A stretch of 38,395 nt of DNA from Candidatus Gastranaerophilales bacterium (GCA_944325515.1 CALVAO010000019.1:1-38395), one strand, 5' to 3'. Positions 24,536 through 33,475 are shown, counted from the stretch's first letter. Numbers and translations are program-made. The notes: generated by a model from the letters alone, not told the origin.

Positions 24536-24874
24536 ATGGAAGCTAAAGCAAGACAAACAAACATAAAGATGACAGCAAGAAAACTTCGCAGAGTAATCAA
24601 CGAAGTAAGAGGTAAAGCTGTTAATGAAGCTCTTGATATGTTACGTTTTATGCCGTACTTTGCAGCCAGAGTTGTAGAAAAGAACTTAAAAGCAGCTGCA
24701 GCAAACGCTTTTGAAAAGTCCGGCGTAAGAGCAGAGTCCTTAAAAGTTTCTGAAATTTTTGCGGATGAAAGTGTAACATATAAAAGAGGTAAACCAAGAG
24801 CGCAAGGTCGTATATACAGAAGACTCAAACGTACATCTCACCTCACAATTAAAGTTAGTGATACAGCAAAATAG
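24536..24874 (+). CDS. rplV: 50S ribosomal protein L22
   Basis: It has 112 residues. The block KMTARKLRRVINEVRGKAVNEAL and the tunnel hairpin region KRGKPRAQGRIYRRLKRTSHLTI identify L22. ATAAGGAAA is the likely site. It lies 11 bp before rpsC. Confidence 0.98.
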   Translation: MEAKARQTNIKMTARKLRRVINEVRGKAVNEALDMLRFMPYFAARVVEKNLKAAAANAFEKSGVRAESLKVSEIFADESVTYKRGKPRAQGRIYRRLKRTSHLTIKVSDTAK

Positions 24875-24885
24875 GAAATAAGGAA

Positions 24886-25617
24886 ATGGGACAGAAAACA
24901 CATCCAACAGGATTCAGAGTAGGTATAATCAGATCTTGGTCAAGCACTTGGTACGCTAAGATAAAAGATTATGCAGAATTTGTAGCAGAAGATGCTAAAA
25001 TCAGAAAATTTATCAAGAAGAAATTATATGCAGCAGGTGTTTCTGATATTTTGATTGACAGAAAATCTCAAAATACCACAATAACAGTTGTAACTGCTAA
25101 GCCTGGTATCGTAGTAGGCAGAGGCGGTCAAGGTATTGAAGAGTTAAAAAATGAAGTATCAAAATATTTAGGTAAACCGGTAATCATTAATGTGGTTGAA
25201 GTTGCAAGAATTGATGTAGATGCTTTACTTGTTGCAGAATCAGTTGCACAACAGCTTGAAAAACGTATACCGTTCAGACGTGTAATGAAGCAGGCTATGC
25301 AAAGAGCAATGAGAGCCGGCGCACAAGGTATCAAAGTTATGGTATCCGGTCGTTTAGGCGGTGCTGAAATTGCAAGAAGCGAATGGGCAAAAGAAGGAAG
25401 AATTCCTCTTCAAACCCTAAGAGCTGATGTTGACTATGGTTTCACAGAAGCAGATACAATCATGGGTAAGATTGGTGTTAAGGTTTGGATTTTCAAGGGT
25501 AACTTATTACCTGGCGAAAAAGCAGACATGAACATTAAATCAAAAAATTCAAAAGAAGCTTCAGGCGAACGTTTTGCCGGCAGACGCGGAAAACGCAGAC
25601 CTGTAGAAACAAAATAA
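24886..25617 (+). CDS. rpsC: 30S ribosomal protein S3
   Basis: It has 243 residues. It starts MGQKTHPTGFRVGI, has the KH-domain loop VVGRGGQGIEELK and the C-terminal domain motif GRLGGAEIARSEWAKEGRIPLQTLRA. The tail is rich in Lys and Arg (GRRGKRRPVETK) and a little longer than in E. coli. The start sits close to rplV and has AAGGAAAT upstream. Confidence 0.98.
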   Translation: MGQKTHPTGFRVGIIRSWSSTWYAKIKDYAEFVAEDAKIRKFIKKKLYAAGVSDILIDRKSQNTTITVVTAKPGIVVGRGGQGIEELKNEVSKYLGKPVIINVVEVARIDVDALLVAESVAQQLEKRIPFRRVMKQAMQRAMRAGAQGIKVMVSGRLGGAEIARSEWAKEGRIPLQTLRADVDYGFTEADTIMGKIGVKVWIFKGNLLPGEKADMNIKSKNSKEASGERFAGRRGKRRPVETK

Positions 25618-25640
25618 GTAAATAACAGGAGAACAATATA

Positions 25641-26054
25641 ATGTTAATGCCAAAAAAGACAAAATACCGCAAAATGATGAAAGGTAGAATGAAAGGTACC
25701 GAAACAAGAGGCACCGAGTTTGAATTTGGTCGTTATGCATTAAAGGCTCTTGAGCCTGGCTGGATTACAAGCCGTCAGATTGAAGCAGCAAGACGTGCAA
25801 TGACCCGTGAAATCAAACGTGGCGGTAACGTTTGGATTAAAATATTCCCGGATAAACCGATTACTGCTAAACCGGCTGAAACTCGTATGGGTTCCGGTAA
25901 AGGTAACGTTGAATACTGGGTATCAGTAGTAAAACCAAACAGAATTCTGTTTGAACTTGATTATTTTGACAGAGCAGTTGCAATTAATGCATTAGAATTA
26001 GCTGCACAAAAACTGCCTATCAAGGTTAAAGTTATAGAGAAAGAATCTGTATAA
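25641..26054 (+). CDS. rplP: 50S ribosomal protein L16
   Basis: It has 137 residues. It begins [19 protein letters not shown], includes the block [25 protein letters not shown] and [23 protein letters not shown]; the Arg on this loop contacts tRNA in the P site. CAGGAGAAC precedes the ATG. Confidence 0.98.
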   Translation: MLMPKKTKYRKMMKGRMKGTETRGTEFEFGRYALKALEPGWITSRQIEAARRAMTREIKRGGNVWIKIFPDKPITAKPAETRMGSGKGNVEYWVSVVKPNRILFELDYFDRAVAINALELAAQKLPIKVKVIEKESV

Positions 26055-26076
26055 ATTAAATTAAGGATAAATAACA

Positions 26077-26280
26077 ATGAAATTAAGTGAAATGCGTGAA
26101 AAGACAGTTGATGAGTTAAAACAATTTGTTGTAGATTCTAAAAAACAATTGTTGGATTGCAGAATCAAAAAATCAATGCATAAATTAGAAAACACCGCAG
26201 AGATTTCTAAAACAAAACGTTTAATCGCTCAAGCAAAGACTGTAATAACTGAAAAAGAAAACGAGGTAAAAAATGCCTAA
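26077..26280 (+). CDS. rpmC: 50S ribosomal protein L29
   Basis: A 67-residue helical hairpin protein near the tunnel exit. MKLSEMREKTVDELKQ and the second-helix phrase SKTKRLIAQAKTVI fit the family, although the central part is less conserved than usual. AAGGATAA precedes the start. It overlaps rpsQ by 8 nt. Confidence 0.95.
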   Translation: MKLSEMREKTVDELKQFVVDSKKQLLDCRIKKSMHKLENTAEISKTKRLIAQAKTVITEKENEVKNA

Positions 26281-26518
26281 GAAAGAAAAACAAGGTGTAG
26301 TAATAAGTGACAAAATGGACAAAACAGTTGTCGTTAAAGTTGCTTCATACAACCCACACCCGAAATACAAGAAAATTATTGAATCAAACAAAAACTATAA
26401 AGCTCACGATGCCAATAATGAATGCGGAATTGGTGATACAGTAAGAATTGTTGAATCAAGACCTATTTCCGGCAGTAAAAGATGGGTTGTAGAATCTATC
26501 GTAGAAAAAGCTAAGTAG
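26273..26518 (+). CDS. rpsQ: 30S ribosomal protein S17
   Basis: An 81-residue OB-fold protein. QGVVISDKMDKTVVVKVASY and the phrase HPKYKKIIESNKNYKAHD are standard, and GDTVRIVESRPISGSKRWVV closes the barrel. The start lies inside the end of rpmC, with GAGG 8 nt upstream. Confidence 0.97.
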   Translation: MPKKEKQGVVISDKMDKTVVVKVASYNPHPKYKKIIESNKNYKAHDANNECGIGDTVRIVESRPISGSKRWVVESIVEKAK

Positions 26519-26528
26519 TAAACTAAAA

Positions 26529-26571
26529 ACCCGCCGGGGTGAGCCTGTACGCAAGACTCATGGACAGGCGG
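26529..26571 (+). other. Inverted-repeat segment between rpsQ and rplN
   Basis: CCGCC (near 26531) can pair with GGCGG (near 26570), and CCTGT with ACAGG inside it. The two pairings share bases at one end, so they may compete. It is located in a 75-bp gap just ahead of the rplN ribosome binding site AAAGGAACGG. Confidence 0.45.
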
Positions 26572-26593
26572 AAAAGTAAAAAGGAACGGAAAA

Positions 26594-26962
26594 ATGATAC
26601 AACAAGAAACAAGACTAGTAGTAGCAGATAATACAGGTGCAAAAGAATTATTAGTTATCCGTGTAATGGGAAGTTCTAATAAGAAATTTGCTGCAGTAGG
26701 TGATGTTGTTGTTGCAACTGTAAAGGATGCAACTCCTAATATGACCGTAAAAAAATCTGAAGTTGTAAAAGCCGTTATCGTTAGAACAAAACATGATATT
26801 AAACGTGCTGACGGCTCAGTAATCAGATTTGACGAAAATGCAGCTGTTATTATTAACAAAGACGGCAACCCGCGCGGAACTCGTGTATTCGGACCTGTAG
26901 CAAGGGAATTGAGAGACAAGAACTTTATGAAGATTGTTTCTCTTGCACCGGAAGTAATATAG
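26594..26962 (+). CDS. rplN: 50S ribosomal protein L14
   Basis: It has 122 residues. [18 protein letters not shown] at the start and the C-terminal [28 protein letters not shown] are diagnostic. It is the first gene of the spc group, in the usual order rplN-rplX-rplE-rpsN. It lies 12 bp before rplX. Confidence 0.98.
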   Translation: MIQQETRLVVADNTGAKELLVIRVMGSSNKKFAAVGDVVVATVKDATPNMTVKKSEVVKAVIVRTKHDIKRADGSVIRFDENAAVIINKDGNPRGTRVFGPVARELRDKNFMKIVSLAPEVI

Positions 26963-26974
26963 TAGGAGTCGAAA

Positions 26975-27313
26975 ATGACAAATAGTAATAAAAAAAGTTT
27001 GCATGTAAAAACTGGTGATAGAGTTATCATCACTGCAGGCAAAGACAAGGGAAAAACTGGTAACGTAAAAAAAGCAATACCTTCAGAAGGCAGAGTAGTC
27101 GTTGAAGGCGCTAATATGATTACCAAAGCTACAAAAGCAAATCCTGCATACGGTATTCAAGGCGGATTGATTAAGAAGGAAGCTCCTCTTGATTCATCCA
27201 ACGTGATGATTGTATGCCCGAGCTGCGAAAAACCAACCAGAATCAAACATGCGATTGTGGATGGTAAAAAAGTTCGTGTTTGCAAAAAATGCGGCGAACA
27301 ATTAGACGTATAG
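26975..27313 (+). CDS. rplX: 50S ribosomal protein L24
   Basis: It has 112 residues. The KOW motif is VKTGDRVIITAGKDKGKTGNV, followed by EGRVVVEGANMITKATKANP. A C-terminal CPSCEKPTRIKHAI and CKKCGEQ supply two CxxC pairs, a zinc-ribbon form of L24. TAGGAGTCG precedes the ATG. Confidence 0.97.
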   Translation: MTNSNKKSLHVKTGDRVIITAGKDKGKTGNVKKAIPSEGRVVVEGANMITKATKANPAYGIQGGLIKKEAPLDSSNVMIVCPSCEKPTRIKHAIVDGKKVRVCKKCGEQLDV

Positions 27314-27403
27314 CTTAAAGTAGATAATATACGCGGGGTTAAGTAATTTTAATATTCTTAAAATTAGGTTTGCCCCTTCCGTATGAATAGAAGGAAAAGA
27401 AAA

Positions 27404-27961
27404 ATGACAAGAACAAAAAGCTTAAAATTAAAATACAATGAAGAAGTAAAAGCTGCACTGAAAGAAAAGTTCGGTTACAAAAACGATATGATGATTCCAA
27501 AACTTCATAAAATCGTTTTGAACATGGGTGTTGGTGAAGCTTCTCACAACTCAAAAATTGCTGATGCTATTCAAGCTCAATTGACAAAGATTGCTGGTCA
27601 AAAAGCTGTTATTACAAAAGCAAAAAAATCTATTGCTTCTTATAAATTAAGAGAAGGAATGCCGGTTGGTGCAATGGTTACTTTACGCGGTGAAAGAATG
27701 TATGATTTTCTACAAAAGTTAATCTGCGTTGTTCTTCCTCGTATTCGTGACTTTAGAGGTATTTCTGCTAAGAGTTTTGACGGCAGAGGAAATTACACTC
27801 TAGGTTTGAAAGAACAGGCATTGTTCCCTGAAATCACTTATGAAGAAGTTGATCTGGTAAAAGGTATGAACGTATCAGTTATCACAACTGCTCATACAGA
27901 TGATGAGGCAAGAGAATTATTAAGATTATTAGGTATGCCTTTTAAAGGAATGAAGGCTTAA
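27404..27961 (+). CDS. rplE: 50S ribosomal protein L5
   Basis: It has 185 residues from the ATG at 27404 ([14 protein letters not shown]), which has AAGGAAAAG upstream; an in-frame ATG at 27383 would add seven basic residues and has no site. Diagnostic blocks are [36 protein letters not shown], and [20 protein letters not shown]. It contacts 5S rRNA. Confidence 0.97.
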   Translation: MTRTKSLKLKYNEEVKAALKEKFGYKNDMMIPKLHKIVLNMGVGEASHNSKIADAIQAQLTKIAGQKAVITKAKKSIASYKLREGMPVGAMVTLRGERMYDFLQKLICVVLPRIRDFRGISAKSFDGRGNYTLGLKEQALFPEITYEEVDLVKGMNVSVITTAHTDDEARELLRLLGMPFKGMKA

Positions 27962-28041
27962 GTAAAAAAGCATAGATGGATTATAAAGTCCCGATTATGC
28001 TATGATGTTGATAGAAGAAATTTGTAATAAAGGAGAAAATC

Positions 28042-28248
28042 ATGGCTAAAAAAGCGATGATAAACAAAGAACTAAGACGCGAAGAATTGGCTGCTAAGGG
28101 TAAGTACCCGAAGGTTAGACTTCATAACAGGTGCAGTATCTGCGGACGTCCTCACGGATTTCACAGAGACTTCGGCTTATGCAGAATTTGTTTAAGAAAA
28201 ATGGCTCACCAGGGCTTGCTTCCGGGCGTAACCAAAGCCAGCTGGTAG
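28042..28248 (+). CDS. rpsN: 30S ribosomal protein S14, zinc type
   Basis: A 68-residue type-Z S14. The zinc motif is [20 protein letters not shown], with four Cys, and the C-terminus [11 protein letters not shown] is standard. It has about seven more residues before the zinc motif than the usual 61-residue form. AAAGGAG precedes it. It is the last plus-strand ribosomal gene; rpsH should follow but is found at 33101 on the other strand. Confidence 0.97.
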   Translation: MAKKAMINKELRREELAAKGKYPKVRLHNRCSICGRPHGFHRDFGLCRICLRKMAHQGLLPGVTKASW

Positions 28249-28412
28249 CGGGGTAAATCTATCGGGCAGTTATGTATAACTACAAGTTTGCTTGTGTTTG
28301 CTTCTGCACGTTGTTATTTGTCCAAAATGCTATTATATGGTGATAGTCCGGTTTACCGGTAACAGTTTAAAATATATGTAGGTTAGACTTTGGGTCAAGC
28401 TTACTGTTAACA

Positions 28413-28443
28413 AAATAACCTTACTTTAGTAAGGTTATTTTTT
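28413..28443 (+). terminator. Terminator of the plus-strand ribosomal operon
   Basis: Stem AAATAACCTTAC (28413-28424) with GTAAGGTTATTT (28429-28440), a TTTA loop and a T run. It lies 165 bp behind rpsN, ending the broken operon. The gap 28249-28412 holds no gene. Confidence 0.88.
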
Positions 28444-28455
28444 ACATGGTTATAT

Positions 28456-28494
28456 AACACGGATGGAGCGCCATAAAGACGCTCCATCCGTGTT
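28456..28494. other. 15-bp perfect hairpin overlapping the HTH gene stop
   Basis: AACACGGATGGAGCG pairs with CGCTCCATCCGTGTT across a 9-nt loop. The right arm overlaps the stop codon of the minus-strand HTH gene. There is no T run on either strand right after it, so it may act as a weak terminator or 3'-end stabiliser. Confidence 0.65.
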
Positions 28495-28720
28495 AATCCA
28501 CGAACTTATCATCCTTTAAATTTTTATTATTTAGCATCTTTGCAATAATTTGTTTTACTGCAAGAACTCTGTTGGTAACTCCGAGTTTTTTATATATATT
28601 GGAAACGTGTGCCTTGGTTGTGTGGGTTGATATACAAAGCTGTTCAGAAATCTCTTGATTATTAAGACCTGATGCTAAAAGATTCATAACTTCCGCTTCT
28701 CTTTCCGTGAGTCTTTCCAT
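28493..28720 (-). CDS. Stand-alone LuxR/GerE-type HTH protein
   Basis: A 75-residue protein that is almost entirely a LuxR-type helix-turn-helix: LTEREAEVMNLLASGLNNQEISEQL, then CISTHTTKAHVSNIYKKLGV, then NRVLAVKQII. There is no receiver or ligand domain. GGAG upstream fits the ATG at 28720. Its size resembles the small cyanobacterial redox regulator PedR; like it, it carries a single Cys near the recognition helix, but that similarity is only suggestive. It lies 108 bp downstream of the lipoprotein gene. Confidence 0.9.
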   Translation of the reverse strand: MERLTEREAEVMNLLASGLNNQEISEQLCISTHTTKAHVSNIYKKLGVTNRVLAVKQIIAKMLNNKNLKDDKFVD

Positions 28721-28828
28721 TTTACTCTCCTTTTTCTTTTTTAGATTTAGTTATTAAATGATGCATTAGTTATATATTCTTTGTATAACATTTTTTCAAA
28801 TATGTCTATAGGGCTAACAGCTGATATT

Positions 28829-29236
28829 TTATTTTATATAAAAATCATTGAGTGCAAGAGGATTTTGAAAGTCTTCGTGAGCAAAGACCTGCATAACATA
28901 TCGCCCTTTTTCATAAAGTGTAAAGTAATCTGTATGATAATATCTTTCATCCAGCATTAATCTATAATCTTTTGTTCTAACAACTTCATATCCTCCCCAT
29001 GGTGCATCTTCTGTCATTTTAAATACTTGTACCCGGATAAATTCATTTTGCATTTTTTTAGGGGCAATAAACAAATAATATATCCTTTGACCTTCAATAA
29101 ATGTTTTCTGAGGCTTTAGAGCATTTTCTTTTGTTACAGGCTGGGTATTGAATAAAATAAGCCCCCTGTCATACTTGCAGGATGCAGTCATTAAGACAAC
29201 AAATAATAATACAATAAATAATTTACAAAATTTCAT
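28829..29236 (-). CDS. Putative lipoprotein of unknown function
   Basis: A 135-residue exported protein. Residues 1-19 are a hydrophobic signal ending MTASC, a weak lipobox with Cys20 as the likely lipid-modified residue. The rest is a beta-rich region with many Tyr and Phe residues (RYYHTDYFTLYEKGRYVMQVF) and resembles an extracellular sandwich domain, but I do not recognise a family. Its start overlaps the end of the TPR gene, so the two are co-transcribed and may form an envelope complex. Confidence 0.75.
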   Translation of the reverse strand: MKFCKLFIVLLFVVLMTASCKYDRGLILFNTQPVTKENALKPQKTFIEGQRIYYLFIAPKKMQNEFIRVQVFKMTEDAPWGGYEVVRTKDYRLMLDERYYHTDYFTLYEKGRYVMQVFAHEDFQNPLALNDFYIK

Positions 29237-31248
29237 TATTTTTCAAGTTGTTTTATTTTTTGTTTAACTAGATTAAGCATTTTTTCATCAGTTTCAATTC
29301 CGGAATACAAATAATAGTACTCCAGAGCCTTCTCAGTATCTTCCAGTTGCTCATAAGCAAGTCCGAGAGAATAGTATGCATAATGATAATTCGGTGACAG
29401 CTCTATAACTTTTTCCATACATTTTATACATTCTTCATAATTTTTTTGACTCGCAAGCACAAGCCCTTTATTAAAATAGGCATCTACATTGGCAGCATCA
29501 AGCATTAATATTTTGTCGTAAAAACTTATTGCTTTTGTATTATTGCCCAGAAGTCTGTATAAATTCGCAATTTTGAGCATTGTTACTTTATCTGCAGGAA
29601 CAAATACAACAGCTTTTGTATAAAAATCTATAGCGTTATTATAATTTTGTTCTTTGAAGGCTTCGTCGCCTTTTTTTATTAAATCATCATAGTCCAAAGC
29701 CTGTTCATTCATCTGCGGATTTGTTTTTTTAATATCTGTTTCATCCGTTTTTACAGATGTTGCTTGAATTTTTGCATTAGCAGTTTTAAATTCTTTTAGC
29801 GCTTTTGCGTATTCAAGATTGCCTGGTGCAAGCCGGACAGCTTTTTCATAATTGGCAAGAGCAATATCCGTGCATCCCATTTTTTCATTTGCTTGAGCGT
29901 AGCCAAAATAAGCGGAAGGCTCTTTATCGTTTAATTCGATTGCATCTTCAAAATACAAAATAGCCTGTCCGTAATCTTGCTTTTCATACAGGTCGTATCC
30001 GTATGCGATAGAAGCTGCCGTTAGATTTTGTTTAAGCCTGTCATTCGGCTGTTTGTCAAGTAATTCTTTATATATTTCTATTGCAGCTACATAATTATTC
30101 ATGGCATGCAAAGTAAGAGCTTTGTTTGCAAGAAGTTCAAAATTATCCGGCTCTGATTTAAGAGCAAAATCATAATACTTGAGAGCATTAACATAATCTT
30201 GTTTTTTGTGATAACACAGAGCCAGTTCTTTTTTCGTTTCTACGTTGGAAGAATCTTTAGAATATGATTTTTCAAAGTTAAAGAGAGCAAGCTCATTGTT
30301 ATCCATTTTCTTGTAGACCAGACCTAAATTTCTATATGCATCCGCATCATCCGGAAATGCTGTTAAATATTCTTTATACTGCTCGATTGCTTCTTCATTT
30401 TTTCCCATATTGCCTAACAGGTTTGCATAATCAAACTTCAGTGCGATAAGCTTTGGATTTAATTCAAATAGTTTTGTGAATGTGTTATATGCCTTTTGGT
30501 TGTCTTCTAAATTTTGATACGAGAGAGCAAGCTTTGCCATTACAGCTTCATTATTAGGACTATCTTCGAGCGCCTTTTCTAACATCTCTGCGGCAGGCTG
30601 GAACTGTTTTGTATCAAATAATGCCATACCATAGTTTGCATAGTCTTTAAATGCGGTAGGATATTTTTTATAAATATTTGAAAATATTTCGCAAGCTTTA
30701 TCCGGCTGTTTTGACACATAGTAGACATTTGCAAGATTTTCGCTGGCTTCTTGATGTTCCGGATAAGCGCTCAAAAATGTATTATAGTTTTCAATAGCAT
30801 TTTTATAGTTTTTTCTGTAGTATTCAATATTAGCAAGGTTTAAATAGTTGTATTTGTATTCCGGATAAATTTGTTGTGCTTGCATATATGAGTTATAAGC
30901 ATTTTCATAATCTCCCATTGTTTGGAGAATATTACCTATGCTTATATATATAAAAGCATCGTTTGGACGGAGTTTTATGGCTTTTTTGTAAGCGCCAAGG
31001 GCTTCTTCATAATTACCGATATCGGAATAAAGTCCGGCTATTTTAGTATATAACATTGCATCATCGCCGTTTATGGCTATTGCCTTTTGAATTATTTTGA
31101 TTGCACTATTATAGTCGCTTTTATATTCATAACTGCATGCTTGCTGATAAAGCGCGTGTGCTTCTTTTGTCATTTTCGCATCAGCATCTAAAGCCGATAC
31201 TGAAATTAGTGATGCAATCAAGAGTAGATATAAATTTTTATTTTTCAT
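29236..31248 (-). CDS. Exported tetratricopeptide-repeat protein
   Basis: A 670-residue protein with a signal peptide (residues 1-24, ending DADA) and about seventeen TPR units covering nearly the whole length. Typical units read EEALGAYKKAIKLRPNDAF and NALKYYDFALKSEPDNFE. A short linker at about residues 495-520 (TSVKTDETDIKKTN) divides the array into two blocks. It lacks any enzymatic domain, so it is probably a scaffold in the periplasm or outer membrane. GAGGGG supports the start. It is separated from rplR by a terminator, so it does not belong to the ribosomal unit. Confidence 0.9.
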   Translation of the reverse strand: MKNKNLYLLLIASLISVSALDADAKMTKEAHALYQQACSYEYKSDYNSAIKIIQKAIAINGDDAMLYTKIAGLYSDIGNYEEALGAYKKAIKLRPNDAFIYISIGNILQTMGDYENAYNSYMQAQQIYPEYKYNYLNLANIEYYRKNYKNAIENYNTFLSAYPEHQEASENLANVYYVSKQPDKACEIFSNIYKKYPTAFKDYANYGMALFDTKQFQPAAEMLEKALEDSPNNEAVMAKLALSYQNLEDNQKAYNTFTKLFELNPKLIALKFDYANLLGNMGKNEEAIEQYKEYLTAFPDDADAYRNLGLVYKKMDNNELALFNFEKSYSKDSSNVETKKELALCYHKKQDYVNALKYYDFALKSEPDNFELLANKALTLHAMNNYVAAIEIYKELLDKQPNDRLKQNLTAASIAYGYDLYEKQDYGQAILYFEDAIELNDKEPSAYFGYAQANEKMGCTDIALANYEKAVRLAPGNLEYAKALKEFKTANAKIQATSVKTDETDIKKTNPQMNEQALDYDDLIKKGDEAFKEQNYNNAIDFYTKAVVFVPADKVTMLKIANLYRLLGNNTKAISFYDKILMLDAANVDAYFNKGLVLASQKNYEECIKCMEKVIELSPNYHYAYYSLGLAYEQLEDTEKALEYYYLYSGIETDEKMLNLVKQKIKQLEK

Positions 31249-31278
31249 AATAAAAGCCCCTCAAGAATATTTTAGCAG

Positions 31279-31313
31279 AAAAATAAAAAAATGGTGCCAA
31301 ATTTTGGCACCAT
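31279..31313 (-). terminator. Terminator of the rpsH-rplF-rplR unit
   Basis: Read on the minus strand: stem ATGGTGCCAA with TTGGCACCAT, then TTTTTTATTTTT. It is 27 bp after the rplR stop and ends the reversed ribosomal unit. Confidence 0.88.
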
Positions 31314-31340
31314 TCTTTTACGCTAATTCATTAGAGCTTT

Positions 31341-31709
31341 TTAGAACATTAAGCCGGCTTCTCTTGCAGCGTCTGCTAAAGCAGCAACTCTACCGTGGTA
31401 AAGGAAGCCGCCTCTATCGAATACAACACATTCAATGCCTGCTTTTTTAGCTTTTTTAGCGATAGCTTCACCAACAACTTTTGCAGCTTCGATGTTACCG
31501 CCGTGTGCTAATTTTTCTTTCAAGTCTTTATCAACAGATGAAGCAGAACAAATTGTTACATGTTTTTCATCATCTATTAATTGAGCATAAATATGTTTTG
31601 TACTTCTATAAACAGCCAATCTCGGGAATTCTGAAGTTCCTGCGATTTTAGTTCTGATTGCTCTATGTCTTTTTTGTACTTTTGGTTTTCTAATTTCTTG
31701 TTTAATCAT
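31341..31709 (-). CDS. rplR: 50S ribosomal protein L18
   Basis: It has 122 residues. [38 protein letters not shown] and the ending [24 protein letters not shown] are diagnostic. It binds 5S rRNA. AAAGGTAG is the likely site. It is third in the reversed unit; rpsE, which normally follows, is absent and a terminator comes instead. Confidence 0.97.
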   Translation of the reverse strand: MIKQEIRKPKVQKRHRAIRTKIAGTSEFPRLAVYRSTKHIYAQLIDDEKHVTICSASSVDKDLKEKLAHGGNIEAAKVVGEAIAKKAKKAGIECVVFDRGGFLYHGRVAALADAAREAGLMF

Positions 31710-31897
31710 TTTTATCTACCTTTCTTTTTTACTCAAACCTTCTTGATGGTAAATCAAGGGTTTATATGAGCTTTTAGTTATCGTCTGGTTAAAAAACCGA
31801 CCTACATTTTGGATTTGTAATTTGAGTTTTACCTGTCGAATATCCATTTAGTTTCACATATGTCAACAGACTAAATACTTCCCCCTAATTTAATCCT

Positions 31898-32437
31898 CTA
31901 TTTTTTACCGGCTTTACCAGCTTTACGTCTGATGTATTCGCCTTCATATTTAACGCCTTTTCCTTTGTATACTTCCGGAGGACGTTTGCTTCTGATGAAA
32001 GCTGCTACATCACCAACTGTCTGCTTGTTAGAACCTTTTACTGAGATTTTTGTATTAGCTTCTACAGAAATAGTAATGCCAGCAGGCGGTTCAACTATTA
32101 CAGGGTGTGAGTAACCAAGTGCCATATTAAGCTTGTTGCCTTCCATATTTGCACGATAACCTACACCAACTACTTCAAGCTTCTTTTCAAAACCTTGAGA
32201 AACACCGTGAACGGCATTTGCTATAAGTGTTCTGAAAAGACCGTGCAGAGCATTTGTCTTTCTATCTTCAGAATTTGGTTCTACAATAATATGGTTGTCT
32301 GCTACAGAAACTTTGATTTCATCTCTGAAAGCAACAGATTCAGTTCCTTTAGGTCCTTTTACTGTTATTAGGTTTCCATCAATTTTAACTTCTACTCCAG
32401 ATGGAATTTCGATAGGTTTTTTTCCAATTCTTGACAT
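31898..32437 (-). CDS. rplF: 50S ribosomal protein L6
   Basis: It has 179 residues. SRIGKKPIEIPSGVEVKIDG at the start, VHGVSQGFEKKLEVVGVGYR in the middle and RSKRPPEVYKGKGVKYEGE at the end are typical of L6. AAAAGGAG precedes the ATG. The gaps on either side (268 bp before, 188 bp after) are unusually long for spc genes and contain inverted repeats. Confidence 0.98.
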   Translation of the reverse strand: MSRIGKKPIEIPSGVEVKIDGNLITVKGPKGTESVAFRDEIKVSVADNHIIVEPNSEDRKTNALHGLFRTLIANAVHGVSQGFEKKLEVVGVGYRANMEGNKLNMALGYSHPVIVEPPAGITISVEANTKISVKGSNKQTVGDVAAFIRSKRPPEVYKGKGVKYEGEYIRRKAGKAGKK

Positions 32438-32559
32438 ATTTTTCTCCTTTTTTCTTCGGGCTTTTCTGCCAATTGAACCCGATGTTTAGTTGTCGTTTAT
32501 AAGTTTAGTGGTTTAGGGGTTGAGAAGAAGTTATTGTCAAGCAGTGCTTGACTTACATT

Positions 32560-32707
32560 TTCTCTTTCCGCCGACTATTCTACTACGTGTGTAGCCTCGA
32601 GGATTAATTACTACTTGTAGTTCTACGGTTGAGGCTGACTTGTCGTATAAATTCCAACTTGTAGTTTTATCCTTGTCAGCCGACCATATTCCTACGTGCG
32701 TAGCACT
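32560..32707 (-). other. Structured gap between rpsH and rplF
   Basis: GGCTGAC (near 32632) pairs with GTCAGCC (near 32674). A phrase of the type CTACGTGTGTAGC is repeated as CTACGTGCGTAGC about 100 bp apart. ACTTGTAGTT occurs twice, and the same 10-mer also occurs in the tandem repeat before rplB as ACTTGTAGTT. This is non-coding; its function is unknown. Confidence 0.5.
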
Positions 32708-33101
32708 ACCAGATGTAGCAGATTATTTCTCCACCGAGGTTTTCTTTTCTGGCTTTGCGGTCTGTTAATAAACCTTTGCTTGTTGAAACAACTGCAATAC
32801 CAAGTCCGCCCAATACCTGCGGAAGATTTTTAGCTTTGCAATAGTTTCTAAGCCCTGGTTTAGAAACTCTTTTCAAGTTAGAAATAACAGGTTTGTTTGC
32901 TTCGTCGTACTTTAATTCAATTGTTAAGTACTTGAAGTGTCCTTCTGCTCTTTCTGAATAGTCAGTAATAAATCCTTCTGATTTAAGAAGTTTTGCAAGA
33001 GCAACCTTCAATTTAGAAGACGGCATTTCTACTGACGGGTGAGAAACTGCATTTGCGTTTCTGATACGTGTTAGCATGTCTGCTATCGGATCTGTGTTCA
33101 T
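32706..33101 (-). CDS. rpsH: 30S ribosomal protein S8
   Basis: It has 131 residues. [18 protein letters not shown] and the C-terminal [27 protein letters not shown] are diagnostic. In E. coli S8 represses the spc operon by binding its own mRNA near rplE; here rplE is on a different transcript. AAAGGAAAG precedes the ATG. It is the first gene of the reversed unit. Confidence 0.98.
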   Translation of the reverse strand: MNTDPIADMLTRIRNANAVSHPSVEMPSSKLKVALAKLLKSEGFITDYSERAEGHFKYLTIELKYDEANKPVISNLKRVSKPGLRNYCKAKNLPQVLGGLGIAVVSTSKGLLTDRKARKENLGGEIICYIW

Positions 33102-33258
33102 ATTCTTTCCTTTTCTCTTGCGGACTTCCGATGTTTAAATAGTTTAAAATCTTAGACATAAATTAAATATCGGAGTATCCATCTACTCGCCGCTTACTGA
33201 ATTAATTGTGCCTTATTGATTTATATATCTCGGCTTATTTCAGCAGTTCAGCATAATC

Positions 33259-33287
33259 AGATTATCATAAATATATTTATATTGCAA
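33259..33287 (-). promoter_or_regulatory. Promoter of the reversed rpsH unit
   Basis: Read on the minus strand: TTGCAA (33287-33282), 17 bp, TAATCT (33264-33259). The leader before rpsH would be about 150 nt. Confidence 0.5.
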
Positions 33288-33362
33288 TAGTTTTGTTAAT
33301 AAAATATTCCCCAATTAACTGATAGTTTTTTAGGATTTCTTCGGGTTAAATATAATTATTAA

Positions 33363-33419
33363 ATCTTTTTCATACTTCCAGCTATTCTTAATTCCAGGAG
33401 CCATATGGCTCTTTTTTTT
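33363..33419 (+). ncRNA. Candidate small RNA ending in a terminator
   Basis: On the plus strand TATAAT (33351-33356) is followed about 7 nt later by an unstructured pyrimidine-rich stretch and then the hairpin GAGCCATATGGCTC (33398-33411) with eight Ts. The only annotated upstream gene, rpsH, points the other way, so the terminator needs a transcript of its own. No convincing -35 is visible and the RNA family was not recognised. Confidence 0.4.
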
Positions 33420-33475
33420 GTTTTAGTGTCAGCGTTCATGTTGATTAAAAGTTCATAATTGTTATAATTAATACT

